Part shown: piece by piece, positions 9,220 through 17,517 of the stretch | How positions within the stretch are numbered: the stretch's first letter is position 1 | How the letters are laid out: the number at the start of each line of letters is the position of its first letter | DNA from: Streptomyces sp. CB02923 | GTDB lineage: Bacteria; Actinomycetota; Actinomycetes; Streptomycetales; Streptomycetaceae | DNA: 64,000 bases | Direction: 5' to 3' | NCBI RefSeq assembly: GCF_001905005.1 | Contig: NZ_LWKZ01000023.1 | Span: 310,001 to 374,000 of the forward strand | Translations under genes and position numbers: made by a program | The notes under the pieces: generated by a model | The model's database searches: none | What the model saw: only the letters and a program-made list of their open reading frames with translations | What the model was told of the DNA's origin: nothing

Positions 9220-9861
9220 TTGCCGAGGGAAATGGTGCGGTCAGTGCAGGAACGGGCGGTCAAGACGCGGGAGGCTATTCTCCGGGCGGCTTCCGAGGTG
9301 TTCGACGAGTTCGGATTCAGCGGCGCGAGTGTCAGCAAGATCATGAAGCGGGCGGGGGTCACCCAGGGCGGAATGTACTTCCACTTCCCCTCCAAGGAGG
9401 CCCTGGCGCACGCCGTGATGATCGAACAGGGCAACGGGCTGGAGCTGCCGCCCGGGGAGGACGGCCTGCAACGGCTGGTCGACATCACGCTGTACCTCGC
9501 CGGGGAACTGCAGACCAACCCGGCACTGCGGGCCGGGGTGCGCCTGGCGATCGAGCAGGGCGAGTTCGGTGTCCAGGACGACGCCCCCTACCAGTACTGG
9601 GTGCAGGAGTTCGCCGGACAGCTGCGGGCCGCACGGCGCAAGGGGGAGTTGCTGCCCGACGTGGACGAGGACGACCTGGCCTGGGTGCTGGTCAGCTCCT
9701 ACTCCGGCACCCAGCTCCTGTCCCAGATCTCGACCGGCCGTTCCGACCTGCACCAGCGGGTCGTCACCCTGTGGCGGTACCTGCTGCCGGGCATCGCCAC
9801 CGACGACGTCCGGCCGCTGGTCACCTTCACGGAGCGGCGGGGCGGTCCGGTGCGGGGCTGA
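9220..9861 (+). CDS. TetR-family regulator of the gamma-butyrolactone receptor (ScbR/ArpA) type
   Basis: Residues about 15-60 form the TetR DNA-binding domain with the receptor-like run GVTQGGMYFHFPSKEAL. The ligand-binding domain keeps the Trp of the hormone pocket (YQYWVQEF, W127 from the TTG start), matching ArpA/ScbR receptors that release DNA on binding gamma-butyrolactones. The start is uncertain: TTG 9220, ATG 9232, GTG 9235 and GTG 9244 are all in frame. GAGGGA at 9225-9230 is spaced best for GTG 9235 or GTG 9244, so the protein may be 5-8 residues shorter than shown. No AfsA/ScbA-type synthase gene is nearby, so it may be an orphan or pseudo-receptor. It converges on, and overlaps by 35 bases, the AraC gene that follows. 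Confidence 0.88.
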   Translation: MPREMVRSVQERAVKTREAILRAASEVFDEFGFSGASVSKIMKRAGVTQGGMYFHFPSKEALAHAVMIEQGNGLELPPGEDGLQRLVDITLYLAGELQTNPALRAGVRLAIEQGEFGVQDDAPYQYWVQEFAGQLRAARRKGELLPDVDEDDLAWVLVSSYSGTQLLSQISTGRSDLHQRVVTLWRYLLPGIATDDVRPLVTFTERRGGPVRG

Positions 9862-10621
9862 GGGGCGGGCTGCCGCGCAGCGCGGCGCGGTAGCCGCCGG
9901 GTGTCTGGCCGAGGGTGCGGGTGAAGGCGTCGATGAAGGCGCTGGTGGTCGCCCATCCGCAACGGTGGCCGGCCTCGGTGACGGTGGCTCCTTCGGCCAG
10001 TTGGATCATGGCGTGGAAGACCCGGGTGGCGGTCCTCCACTGCGGGTAGGTCATGCCGAACTCGGTACGGAACAGCCGTGCCAGGGTGCGCTCACCGGCG
10101 CCGGAGTGGCGCGCCAGCCACGCCATGGTGCGGGGCCGGGCCAGATCGTCCGCCGCCAGGGAACACGCACGGACCAGTCGGGGGTCCCGGGGAGTGGGCA
10201 GGACGACGGGCTGTACGTGGGCGCGTTCGAGCCGGTCGCGGGTGACGGTCTGGATGTGGTCCAGTTCCCGTTCGGACAGGTCCGGGTCGCTGCACGCGAT
10301 GAGGAGTTCCCGCAGCAGCGGGTCCACGGAGATCACGGTGGGCGTGACCGAGCGGAGCGGCGGGGCGTCCGGAGCGAATCCGATGGTGTGCACGTGGCTG
10401 GGGCCGTAGACCCGGTGCTGGTGCCAGGTGTTCGCCGGGATCCACATGGCACGGGCGCTCGACGCGATCCAGGAGGCCGCTTCGGTCCGGACGGCCAGGA
10501 CGCCGGTGCTGACGTAGATGAGCTGGTGGAAGGCGTGGCGGTGGCGGCCGATCGTCTCACCGGCCACGTGGTCGTGTCGTGTGTTCCTCGGCCGTGCGTG
10601 CGGCTGGCTGTTCCCCGGCAT
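9827..10621 (-). CDS. AraC-family transcriptional regulator with cupin sensor domain
   Basis: This is a 264-residue regulator. The N-terminal cupin-like domain (about residues 20-100, with GRHRHAFHQL) is the usual effector-sensing half. The C-terminal AraC helix-turn-helix pair occupies about 160-250, with MAWLARHSGAGERTLARLF and the second helix in TVTEAGHRCGWATTSAFIDAF, followed by the typical LGQTPGGYR. No clear ribosome site precedes the ATG at 10621, and GTG starts about 18 residues in are possible. The gene is divergent from the iron-boxed exporter across 134 bases, so it may control that exporter; siderophore-responsive AraC regulators beside exporters are known in other bacteria. That link is inference. 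Confidence 0.88.
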   Translation of the reverse strand: MPGNSQPHARPRNTRHDHVAGETIGRHRHAFHQLIYVSTGVLAVRTEAASWIASSARAMWIPANTWHQHRVYGPSHVHTIGFAPDAPPLRSVTPTVISVDPLLRELLIACSDPDLSERELDHIQTVTRDRLERAHVQPVVLPTPRDPRLVRACSLAADDLARPRTMAWLARHSGAGERTLARLFRTEFGMTYPQWRTATRVFHAMIQLAEGATVTEAGHRCGWATTSAFIDAFTRTLGQTPGGYRAALRGSPPLSPAPDRPAAP

Positions 10622-10712
10622 TTCGCAGGAGAGTACCGCAGGGCTGCCGGTTGACGGAGGGGTCCGGTCGTCCGTACGGGTGGTGGCCGCTTTCCGATAC
10701 TCGACGGCAGAA

Positions 10713-10731
10713 TTAGGGAAGCCTCACCTTA
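10713..10731 (+). promoter_or_regulatory. Iron box (DmdR1/IdeR-type operator) before the MFS exporter
   Basis: TTAGGGAAGCCTCACCTTA matches the actinobacterial iron-box consensus (TTAGGTTAGGCTCACCTAA) at most of its 19 positions, including both outer half-sites. It ends about 25 bases before the proposed ATG, where it would overlap the promoter, so ferrous-loaded DmdR1/IdeR should repress the exporter. The only similar word I noticed elsewhere, on the minus strand near 46284, does not hold up. Confidence 0.82.
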
Positions 10732-10755
10732 GTTGCGTACACCAGTGTGGGGGGC

Positions 10756-12084
10756 ATGCGTACGACACGATCTCCCGCTCCGCGGACGAAGGGCCGGACC
10801 GCCTTCCTGGGCAGCGTGGGAAGAAGCCTGCGCGGCGCCGCGCTCGACACCCGGCCGCTGAGCGTGCCCGCCTACCGGCGCCTGCTGGCCGGGCAGGCCC
10901 TGTCCTTCGTCGGCACCATGATCACCGAGGTGACGGTCCCCCTTGAGGTGTACCGGCTGACCCGGTCGTCGCTGTACGTGGGCCTGACCGGACTGGCCGG
11001 TCTCGTCCCGCTGATCGTGTTCGGCCTGTACGGCGGTGCCATCGCCGACCGGGTCGACCGCCGGCGGCTGTACTTCGGCGCGGCGACGGTGACCTGGGCG
11101 GTCACCCTCGGCCTGCTGGCCCAGGCCCTGCTGGACATCGGGTCCGTGGGGCTGCTCATGCTGCTGGTGGCCGTACAGACCGCGTCGTTCGCGGTGTCCT
11201 CCGCCGCCCGGGGGGCGATCATCCCCCGTGTCGTGCCCGCCGGGCTGGTACCGGCGGCGAACACCTTGAACTTCACCGCGGGCAACCTGGCATCGGTCGC
11301 AGGACCGCTGATGGCGGGCGCTCTGGTGGGCCTGCCGCACGGGTTCGCCTGGGCCTACGCGGCCGACGCGGTGCTGTTCACCGCCCTGCTCCACTCCACT
11401 TTGCGCCTCCCTCCGATACCGGCCACGGCACAGCCGGCGCGGCGCGGAGGGGTGCGGATGGTCTGGGAGGGCCTGCGCTTCATCGCCTCCCGCCCCGTGC
11501 TGTGGATGTCCTTCGCGGTCGACATCGCCGCCATGGTGCTGGCGATGCCCACGGCGCTGTTCCCCGAGGCGGCCGCCACCCGCTTCCACGGGGGTGCGGG
11601 CCTGCTCTACTGCGCCATCGCCATCGGCTCGATCGCGGCCGCCGCCTTCAGCGGATGGATCGGCACGGTACGCCGCCAAGGGCGCGCCCTGCTCTTCGCC
11701 GTGGGGGCGTGGACGGTGGCCATCGCTCTCGCCGGGACGACGGACAGCCTGTGGATCGCGGTGGGGCTGCTGATCTGCGCGGGCGCCGCCGACCTGGTCA
11801 GCGCCGTCTACCGGCAGACCATCCTGCAGACCTGCGCACCGGACGAGATGCGCGGCCGGCTCCAGGGGGTGTTCACGGTCGTCGTGGCCGGCGGGCCGCG
11901 CCTGGCCGACCTGCGGGCCGGGGCGATGGCCTCCGCCACCGGCCTGACCCTCGCATGGTCGGGCGGAGCGCTGGTGTGCCTCGTCCTGGTCGCCGCGGCA
12001 GCCCTGGCCGTACGGCCGTTCTGGCGCTACGACACCGGCACGCCCGCGCCGGACACGAAGCTGCCGCAACCGCAGACCGCCTGA
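10756..12084 (+). CDS. MFS exporter of the EntS (siderophore export) type, iron-box controlled
   Basis: The product of about 442 residues has twelve predicted membrane helices. It carries the loop 2-3 motif GGAIADRVDRRR typical of MFS drug/siderophore exporters, and ends in a short polar tail. It best fits the MFS_3/EntS-like group that exports catecholate siderophores and small hydrophobic compounds. ATG at 10756 is chosen; GTG at 10747 is in frame. Neither has a normally spaced ribosome site, and the close iron box suggests a very short or absent leader. Iron repression and the divergent AraC gene fit export of a siderophore made elsewhere, since no siderophore synthase adjoins it. The 3' end lies 7 bases from the convergent ABC permease gene. 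Confidence 0.88.
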   Translation: MRTTRSPAPRTKGRTAFLGSVGRSLRGAALDTRPLSVPAYRRLLAGQALSFVGTMITEVTVPLEVYRLTRSSLYVGLTGLAGLVPLIVFGLYGGAIADRVDRRRLYFGAATVTWAVTLGLLAQALLDIGSVGLLMLLVAVQTASFAVSSAARGAIIPRVVPAGLVPAANTLNFTAGNLASVAGPLMAGALVGLPHGFAWAYAADAVLFTALLHSTLRLPPIPATAQPARRGGVRMVWEGLRFIASRPVLWMSFAVDIAAMVLAMPTALFPEAAATRFHGGAGLLYCAIAIGSIAAAAFSGWIGTVRRQGRALLFAVGAWTVAIALAGTTDSLWIAVGLLICAGAADLVSAVYRQTILQTCAPDEMRGRLQGVFTVVVAGGPRLADLRAGAMASATGLTLAWSGGALVCLVLVAAAALAVRPFWRYDTGTPAPDTKLPQPQTA

Positions 12085-12091
12085 AGCGCGC

Positions 12092-12964
12092 CTACTTGAG
12101 ACCGCTGAGCATCACGCCCCGGATGTAGTACTTCTGCAACAGGAGGAACAGCAGCAGCACCGGCAGCACGCTCAGCATGAGCCCGGCCATCATGACGGGC
12201 ACCATGCGGTGGGGGTCGAGGTAGCTCTGCAGGGTCTGGATGCCCACCGGCAGCGTCATCAGGCGGGGGTTCGCGGTGGAGACCAGCAGGGCCCAGATGT
12301 ACTCGTTCCAGGCGCCCACGAAGGTGAGCAGCGCGAGGGTCACGGCCACCGGCTTGGTCTGCGGTACGACGATGCGCCACCACACCGTGAACTCCCCGGC
12401 GCCGTCGATCCGGGCCGCCTCCAGCATCTCGTCCGGTACGGAGACGATGAACTGCCGCATCAGGAAGATCCCGAACCCGGACACCAGGAACGGCATGACC
12501 AGCGCGGCCAGGCTGACCGTCAGCCCGGCGCCGCCGTCGCCGAGCAGCCCGTTGCCGCCCGCCAGCGGCCAGTGCACGAGGATCAGGAAGTGCGGGATGA
12601 AGAAGACGAACGGCGGGAACATCATCGTCGCGAGCACCAGCCGGAAGATCAGGTCGCGGCCGGGGAAGCGCAGCTTGGCCAGGGCGTAGCCCGCCAGCGA
12701 GGACGTCAGCAGCACCGAACCGGTGATCACGGCGGTGGCCACGACGCTGTTGCGGAACAGCAGCGGCAGGTTCAGCTGGACGAACGCCTCCCGGTAGTTG
12801 GACAGTTCGAAGGCCTCCGGCAGGAAGCGGTACGGGAGCCTGCCGTACTCGCCCGGCCCCTTGAACGAGGTCAGCAGCATGTCCAGGAACGGTACGACCG
12901 TCACCACCGCCCCCGTCCCCACCAGCAGGTACGACAGCCACGGGAAGCGCCTCGGCCGTCTCAC
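12092..12964 (-). CDS. Carbohydrate ABC transporter permease, MalG type
   Basis: This inner-membrane permease (290 residues) has six predicted helices and the ATPase-docking EAA loop EAARIDGAGEFTVWWRIVVP. It is the second permease of the upstream importer. I place the start at GTG 12964 because it overlaps the stop of the preceding permease gene as GTGA and has AGGGAGAGG about 6 bases upstream; an in-frame GTG at 12994 would add 10 residues. It is last in the operon GNAT - binding protein - MalF-type - MalG-type. No ATPase follows, so a shared MsiK-like ATPase is expected. The sugar is not identifiable. Confidence 0.93.
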   Translation of the reverse strand: MRRPRRFPWLSYLLVGTGAVVTVVPFLDMLLTSFKGPGEYGRLPYRFLPEAFELSNYREAFVQLNLPLLFRNSVVATAVITGSVLLTSSLAGYALAKLRFPGRDLIFRLVLATMMFPPFVFFIPHFLILVHWPLAGGNGLLGDGGAGLTVSLAALVMPFLVSGFGIFLMRQFIVSVPDEMLEAARIDGAGEFTVWWRIVVPQTKPVAVTLALLTFVGAWNEYIWALLVSTANPRLMTLPVGIQTLQSYLDPHRMVPVMMAGLMLSVLPVLLLFLLLQKYYIRGVMLSGLK

Positions 12965-13974
12965 GCGTCCTCTCCCTTCCGCCGGAACAGCCACAACTGC
13001 GCCAGGGTGATCACCAGGATCAGGACGAACAGCACGAGGGCCGCCGCGCTCGCGGAACCCCAGTCCCCGTACTTGAACGCCCGCTGGTACATCTCCAGTG
13101 CGGCGACGTTGGTCGCGTCGCCCGGCCCGCCCTCACCGGTCATCACGATGATCAGCGCGAACGACTGGAGCCCGGTGATGAACTGGGTCACGCACACGAA
13201 CAGCAGCGACGGCCGCAGCAGCGGCAGCGTGATGCGGGTGAAGACGGTGAACTGGCCGGCCCCGTCCAGCTCCGCCGCCTCGTAGTAGGAGCGGGGGATC
13301 GCCTTCAGGCCCGCGGTGAGGATGAGGATGGCGGACCCGAGGGAGGCCCACGCCTGGACCGCCACGACCGACGGCAGCGCGGTCGCCGGGTCCTGGAGGA
13401 AGGCCACCGAGCGCAGGCCGAGCGCGTTGAGCACCCCGTTGACCAGGCCGCCCGGCTCGTACATGTACTTCCACACGTTGCCGACCGCGACCACGGTCGT
13501 GACGATCGGCAGGAAGTACAGCGTGCGCCACAGCCCCTGGAAGCGCAGGTTGGTGATGCAGTGGGCGACGAGGACGGCGCCGGTCAGCGCCAGGGCCACG
13601 GTGCCCAGCGCGTACAGCAGCGTGTTGCTCAGGACCGGCGTCAGGAAGGACGAGCCGCGGGCGAAGAGGGCGGCGAAGTTGTCCGCACCCACCGGCCGTA
13701 TGTCGGCGAGGTCGAAGCCTGCCCAGCGGGACAGCGACAGCAGCACCGCGAACAGCAGCGGCAGCACGAGGAAGATGGCGAAGAACAGCAGGCTGGGGGT
13801 GAGGAAGAGGTAGGCGATGACGGTCTGCCGACGGCGCCGGTGCCGGTGCGCCGGGGCGCGGGTGCGGCTCCCGGCCGCCCGTACGCCCCGTCGGCCGCCC
13901 TCGTAGCCGCGGCTCTCGGCGACTCTGCCGCCCTCCGCGCCGTCCCCGTCCGTGCTTCCGACCGTTGTCGCCAT
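12961..13974 (-). CDS. Carbohydrate ABC transporter permease, MalF type
   Basis: The 337-residue membrane protein has a basic cytoplasmic N-terminus (about 48 residues with RHRRRRQT) followed by six helices. The EAA loop is YEAAELDGAGQFTVFTRITLP, so it should dock with the ATPase and pair with the downstream MalG-type permease. The stop overlaps the next start by 4 bases. It begins 63 bases after the binding-protein gene. No strong ribosome site is visible before ATG 13974, and a start nearer the first helix is possible. The length of the N-terminal extension is the only unusual feature. Confidence 0.93.
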   Translation of the reverse strand: MATTVGSTDGDGAEGGRVAESRGYEGGRRGVRAAGSRTRAPAHRHRRRRQTVIAYLFLTPSLLFFAIFLVLPLLFAVLLSLSRWAGFDLADIRPVGADNFAALFARGSSFLTPVLSNTLLYALGTVALALTGAVLVAHCITNLRFQGLWRTLYFLPIVTTVVAVGNVWKYMYEPGGLVNGVLNALGLRSVAFLQDPATALPSVVAVQAWASLGSAILILTAGLKAIPRSYYEAAELDGAGQFTVFTRITLPLLRPSLLFVCVTQFITGLQSFALIIVMTGEGGPGDATNVAALEMYQRAFKYGDWGSASAAALVLFVLILVITLAQLWLFRRKGEDA

Positions 13975-14037
13975 GCAGCACCAGCCTTTCGGGACGGGCG
14001 GACCGATGGGTGGAGGCCCCTGGGGCGGGGCCTGCGG

Positions 14038-15357
14038 TCAGCGGGACAGTTCCTGGTCGACCTGGTGTACGGCGTTGCGTACGGCGCCGTCGGGTGACAG
14101 GCGGCCGGTCCACATCTCCTCGATGTTCTTGCGCAGCAGGGCCTTGGCCTTCTGCGCGCGCGGTCCGTTCGGCTCCGGCGTGGCGTAGTCCAGCGCGTCG
14201 ACGAACGGGCCGAGGTTCGGGTCGCCGCCGGTGGCCAGCAGCCCCCGCATGTCGGCGGTGCGGCCGGTCATCGTGCCGACCGACAGCTGAAGGGCGCTCA
14301 TCCGCGTGGCGCGCACCCCGGCGGCCCCGCCCGTCCGCGGTCCCGTCGGCACCACCTCGTCGTTCAGCCAGCGCAGGAACTCCCACGCCTCGCGCGGGTG
14401 CCTGCTCTGCGCGTTGACGCCGAGCAGGAAGCCGGTGGTGACGGTGCCCCGGTTGCCGGGCGCGGGACCCGGCACCGGCGCCACCGCGACATCGCGGTAG
14501 TCCCGGCCCATCGTCTGCTTGAGGCTGCCGGTCCACCAGCCGCCGCTCACCGCCATCGCCACCCGGCCCGCGGGGAACGCCTTCATCAGGTCGATGCCGG
14601 GGTCGCTCGCGCCCCGGTCGATCAGCCGCCGCTCCAGCGCGAAGACGGCGCGGCCGGCGGGGGAGCCGAGGGCACTGCGCGTGCCGTCCGGCTGGAGGAA
14701 CGATCCTCCACGGGAGGCCAGCAGCGCCAGCGTCTGGTTCACCACGGTCGCGTCGTCGGTCCGCGACAGCCCGAAGCCCTGCACGAGCGTGTTGCCGTGC
14801 CGGTCGCGCCGCGCGGTCCGGTACGCGGTCTCCTCCAGCTCCCGCCAGGTACGCGGCGGCCCGTCCACCCCGGCCGCGCGCAGCAGCCGCCTGTTGTAGT
14901 AGAGCGCGTAGGACTGCACCTCCGTCGGATAGCCCATGATCCGGCCGTCTACCGAGGCAGCCCGGACCGCGGGGCGGGCGAAACCGCGCCCGATCCGGGC
15001 CGCGTCCCCGGGCGGCGCCGGACGTATCACCCCGGCCTGCGCCAGCTGCCCGGCCCACAGGCTGTACGGGTGGATGATGTCCGCGCCCTGCCCCGCGGCC
15101 TGCCGGACCATCAACGTGGTCAGCAGGTCCTGGAAACGGACCGCCGTCGTGCGTACGTGCACCCGGTCGTGCCCGGCGTTCCAGGCGTCGACCGCCCGTT
15201 GCAGCGCCGACTTCAGCGGCTCCGTCGCGTAGTGCGACAGCAGCGTGAGCACGACCGGGTCGCCGGGGCGGCCGCTGCCGTCCCGGCCGGGGGCGCCGCA
15301 GCCCGCCGCGGTCACCGCCGCGCCCGCCAGCCCCGCCAGCACCCGGCGCCGCTTCAT
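14038..15357 (-). CDS. Extracellular solute-binding lipoprotein of a carbohydrate ABC importer
   Basis: The 439-residue protein starts with MKRRRVLAGLAG and a lipobox TAAGC giving lipidated Cys20; the Arg cluster also allows Tat export. The rest is a family-1 sugar-binding fold, with a YPTEVQSYALYYNRRLL hinge region and a WEFLRWL segment typical of maltose/multiple-sugar binding proteins. The start ATG overlaps the stop of the GNAT gene as ATGA, so the two are translationally coupled, an unusual partner for a binding protein. It delivers its ligand to the two permeases downstream. The ligand cannot be read from sequence. Confidence 0.93.
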   Translation of the reverse strand: MKRRRVLAGLAGAAVTAAGCGAPGRDGSGRPGDPVVLTLLSHYATEPLKSALQRAVDAWNAGHDRVHVRTTAVRFQDLLTTLMVRQAAGQGADIIHPYSLWAGQLAQAGVIRPAPPGDAARIGRGFARPAVRAASVDGRIMGYPTEVQSYALYYNRRLLRAAGVDGPPRTWRELEETAYRTARRDRHGNTLVQGFGLSRTDDATVVNQTLALLASRGGSFLQPDGTRSALGSPAGRAVFALERRLIDRGASDPGIDLMKAFPAGRVAMAVSGGWWTGSLKQTMGRDYRDVAVAPVPGPAPGNRGTVTTGFLLGVNAQSRHPREAWEFLRWLNDEVVPTGPRTGGAAGVRATRMSALQLSVGTMTGRTADMRGLLATGGDPNLGPFVDALDYATPEPNGPRAQKAKALLRKNIEEMWTGRLSPDGAVRNAVHQVDQELSR

Positions 15358-16337
15358 GGCCGTACCTCCCGGCGCAGGATTCGGAACGTACGGGTCGTGG
15401 AGAACCCCGCCGACCTGTAGAGCTGTCCGGCCGGGCTGTGCTCGCCCGTCCACAGGAACCACGCCCCGTGCGCGCCCGCCGCCCGCATCCGCTCCAGCGC
15501 CAGGTGCAGCAGCACCTTGCCCAGCCCGGTGCCGCGCTGGTCCGCCCGTACCCCGAACGGCCCGAACCGTTCGATCAGGCCTTCGTACGCCCCGTGCATC
15601 GCCCACCCCACGACCCGGCCCGACGGGTCGTGGGCCGTCACGATGCGGTCCATGGGCGCCCCGCCGTCCAGCGCCCGGCGGATCGCCTGCGGCCAGTCGG
15701 GACCGAACGCGTCCCCGGCCAGCCGCAGCAGGCCCACCAGGTCGTCGTCCCGCGGCGTGCCGAAGCGGTGGCCCGCGGCGGTCAGCGCGGCGGCCCGCTC
15801 CCGCACCGCGTCCGGTATCCGGTAGCCGACCAGGCAGCGGTCCATCGCGACCGCTTCGCCGCGGGGCCGGAAGCCCAGGTCCGCGAGCAGCCGGGCGGCG
15901 TCCGGGTAGGTGTCCCGGTCCAGGCCGGGAAGGAAGTAGTGCGGGGTGTAGGAGGCGAAGTCGACCCGGGTGCGGCCGTGTCCGGCGAGCCAGTCGAGTA
16001 CGCCGGTGAGCAGCCGCCGCCCGAGGCCGCCACGGCGGTCGGCCGGGTCGACGAAGAAGAACGGGACCCAGCCCTGCTCCGGCTCCAGGTCGCTCCCGGC
16101 CACCGGGACCGTCCGCCGCACACCGTACGCGGCGCCGACCACCTCGCCGCCCCGGACGGCGACACGCAGACCCGCCGGGTCGAAGTTCGGGTCGAGCAGC
16201 ACCTGCCGCCGGAAGCGCTCCCGCGTCACGGCGTCGTACGGAGCGCTGCGGGCCCACGCCGCGACCAGCGGAGCACCGTCCCCGGGGGCGAAGTCCCGGA
16301 CACGCACCGGGCCCGCTCGCGCAGTCGCGTGGTCCAT
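15354..16337 (-). CDS. Tandem GNAT-domain N-acetyltransferase, first gene of a sugar ABC operon
   Basis: The 327-residue protein holds two GNAT folds. The first (about 10-165) has the acetyl-CoA loop DRRGGLGRRLL; the second (about 190-325) has QRGTGLGKVLL and ends in YRSAGFSTTRTF. MshD-like enzymes share this double layout, with the C-terminal half usually catalytic, but the substrate here is unknown. The gene leads the operon and overlaps the binding-protein gene by 4 bases. That suggests a role tied to the imported compound, for example acetylation of an amino sugar; this is inference. About 190 bases upstream separate it from the dehydrogenase of the next operon and should hold its promoter. 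Confidence 0.88.
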   Translation of the reverse strand: MDHATARAGPVRVRDFAPGDGAPLVAAWARSAPYDAVTRERFRRQVLLDPNFDPAGLRVAVRGGEVVGAAYGVRRTVPVAGSDLEPEQGWVPFFFVDPADRRGGLGRRLLTGVLDWLAGHGRTRVDFASYTPHYFLPGLDRDTYPDAARLLADLGFRPRGEAVAMDRCLVGYRIPDAVRERAAALTAAGHRFGTPRDDDLVGLLRLAGDAFGPDWPQAIRRALDGGAPMDRIVTAHDPSGRVVGWAMHGAYEGLIERFGPFGVRADQRGTGLGKVLLHLALERMRAAGAHGAWFLWTGEHSPAGQLYRSAGFSTTRTFRILRREVRP

Positions 16338-16524
16338 CGGCGTCCTCTCGTCCGCGTCCCGTACGGGCCGGCAGGGTCCATGGTCCCCGCCTTGGGACCA
16401 GGCTCCAACACCTTCCGCACCACGGCCTTCAGGACGTGCGCACCGGCGGCGACCGGACCCCGTCTATCACCCGCCCGGCCTCACTTCCCTTCTCCGGGCC
16501 ACGGGGTCCGGCCACGGCCCCGGC

Positions 16525-17517
16525 TCAGGGCGTGACCTGGATCTTCCGTCCCTGTCCGGCCTTGAAGCGGTCCATCGCCTCCGCGTACCGGTCCAGGGGC
16601 AGGCGGTCGCTGATGAAGACCTCCGGATCCAGGACGCCCGCGGCGAAGAGTTCGGCGGCCCGCTCGTAGCTGTGCAGGACCGCCATCGAACCGGTGATGG
16701 TGATCTCCTGGTTGTAGATCCGGTACGGCTCGATCGTGGCGCGCGCCGCGTAGTCGGAGACGCCGAACTGGAGGAACGTCCCGCCCTTGCCGACGCGGCC
16801 CAGCGCGTCCTGGATGGCGCGCTCGTTGCCGGTGGCGTCGATGACCACGTCCCAGCCGCGGGGCCGGTCCAGCTCGTCGGCGGAGGCCGCCGCGTTGCCG
16901 CACCCCAGCTGCCGGGCGGTGGCCAGGCGCTGCGGATTGACGTCGATCATGTCGACGCCCGCCGCTCCGGTGCGCTTGGCCAGTTCGAGCATCATCAGCC
17001 CCATCGTGCCGGAGCCGTAGATCAGCACATGGGTGCCGAGCTGCTGGGAGCGCAGGATGTCGTATCCGCGTACGGCGCAGGAGAGCGGCTCGATGAGCGC
17101 CGCGTCCTCGGTCCGTACGTGTTCGGGCAGCTTGACGCAGTTCGCGGCCGGTGCGACGGCGAACTCGGCGGCGCCGCCCGCCGTGGTCACCCCGATGGCG
17201 GCCCACCGTTCGCACAGGTTGTTGCGGCCGATGCGGCAGTAGTGGCAGGCGTAGCAGTACAGGGAGGGGTCGACGGCGACCCGGTCGCCCTCGGCGAGAC
17301 CGGTGACCTCGCCGCCGACGGCGACGACGGTGCCGGCGAACTCGTGTCCGGGGACGACGGGCAGCGTCGGCGCGAACTCGCCCTGCAGGATGTGCAGGTC
17401 GGTGCCGCACAGTCCGCAGCCCGCGACGTCCACGACGACCTCCAGCGGTCCCGGCGCCGGATCGTCGACGGTGGTGACCTCGACACGGCCCGGGGCGCTG
17501 ATCACTGCGGCCTTCAT
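16525..17517 (-). CDS. Zinc-dependent alcohol (polyol) dehydrogenase
   Basis: This medium-chain dehydrogenase has 330 residues. The catalytic zinc ligands are C37, H58 and E59 (GCGLCGTD, GHEFAG). The structural zinc is held by C88, C91, C94 and C102 (CYACHYCRIGRNNLC). The NAD(P)-binding loop is GSGTMG at 168-173. It resembles sorbitol/threonine dehydrogenase-type enzymes. The start overlaps the preceding permease stop as ATGA, with AGGAG about 7 bases upstream. Being last in an importer operon controlled by a DeoR protein, it most likely oxidises the imported polyol to a ketose. The exact polyol is inference. Confidence 0.92.
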   Translation of the reverse strand: MKAAVISAPGRVEVTTVDDPAPGPLEVVVDVAGCGLCGTDLHILQGEFAPTLPVVPGHEFAGTVVAVGGEVTGLAEGDRVAVDPSLYCYACHYCRIGRNNLCERWAAIGVTTAGGAAEFAVAPAANCVKLPEHVRTEDAALIEPLSCAVRGYDILRSQQLGTHVLIYGSGTMGLMMLELAKRTGAAGVDMIDVNPQRLATARQLGCGNAAASADELDRPRGWDVVIDATGNERAIQDALGRVGKGGTFLQFGVSDYAARATIEPYRIYNQEITITGSMAVLHSYERAAELFAAGVLDPEVFISDRLPLDRYAEAMDRFKAGQGRKIQVTP

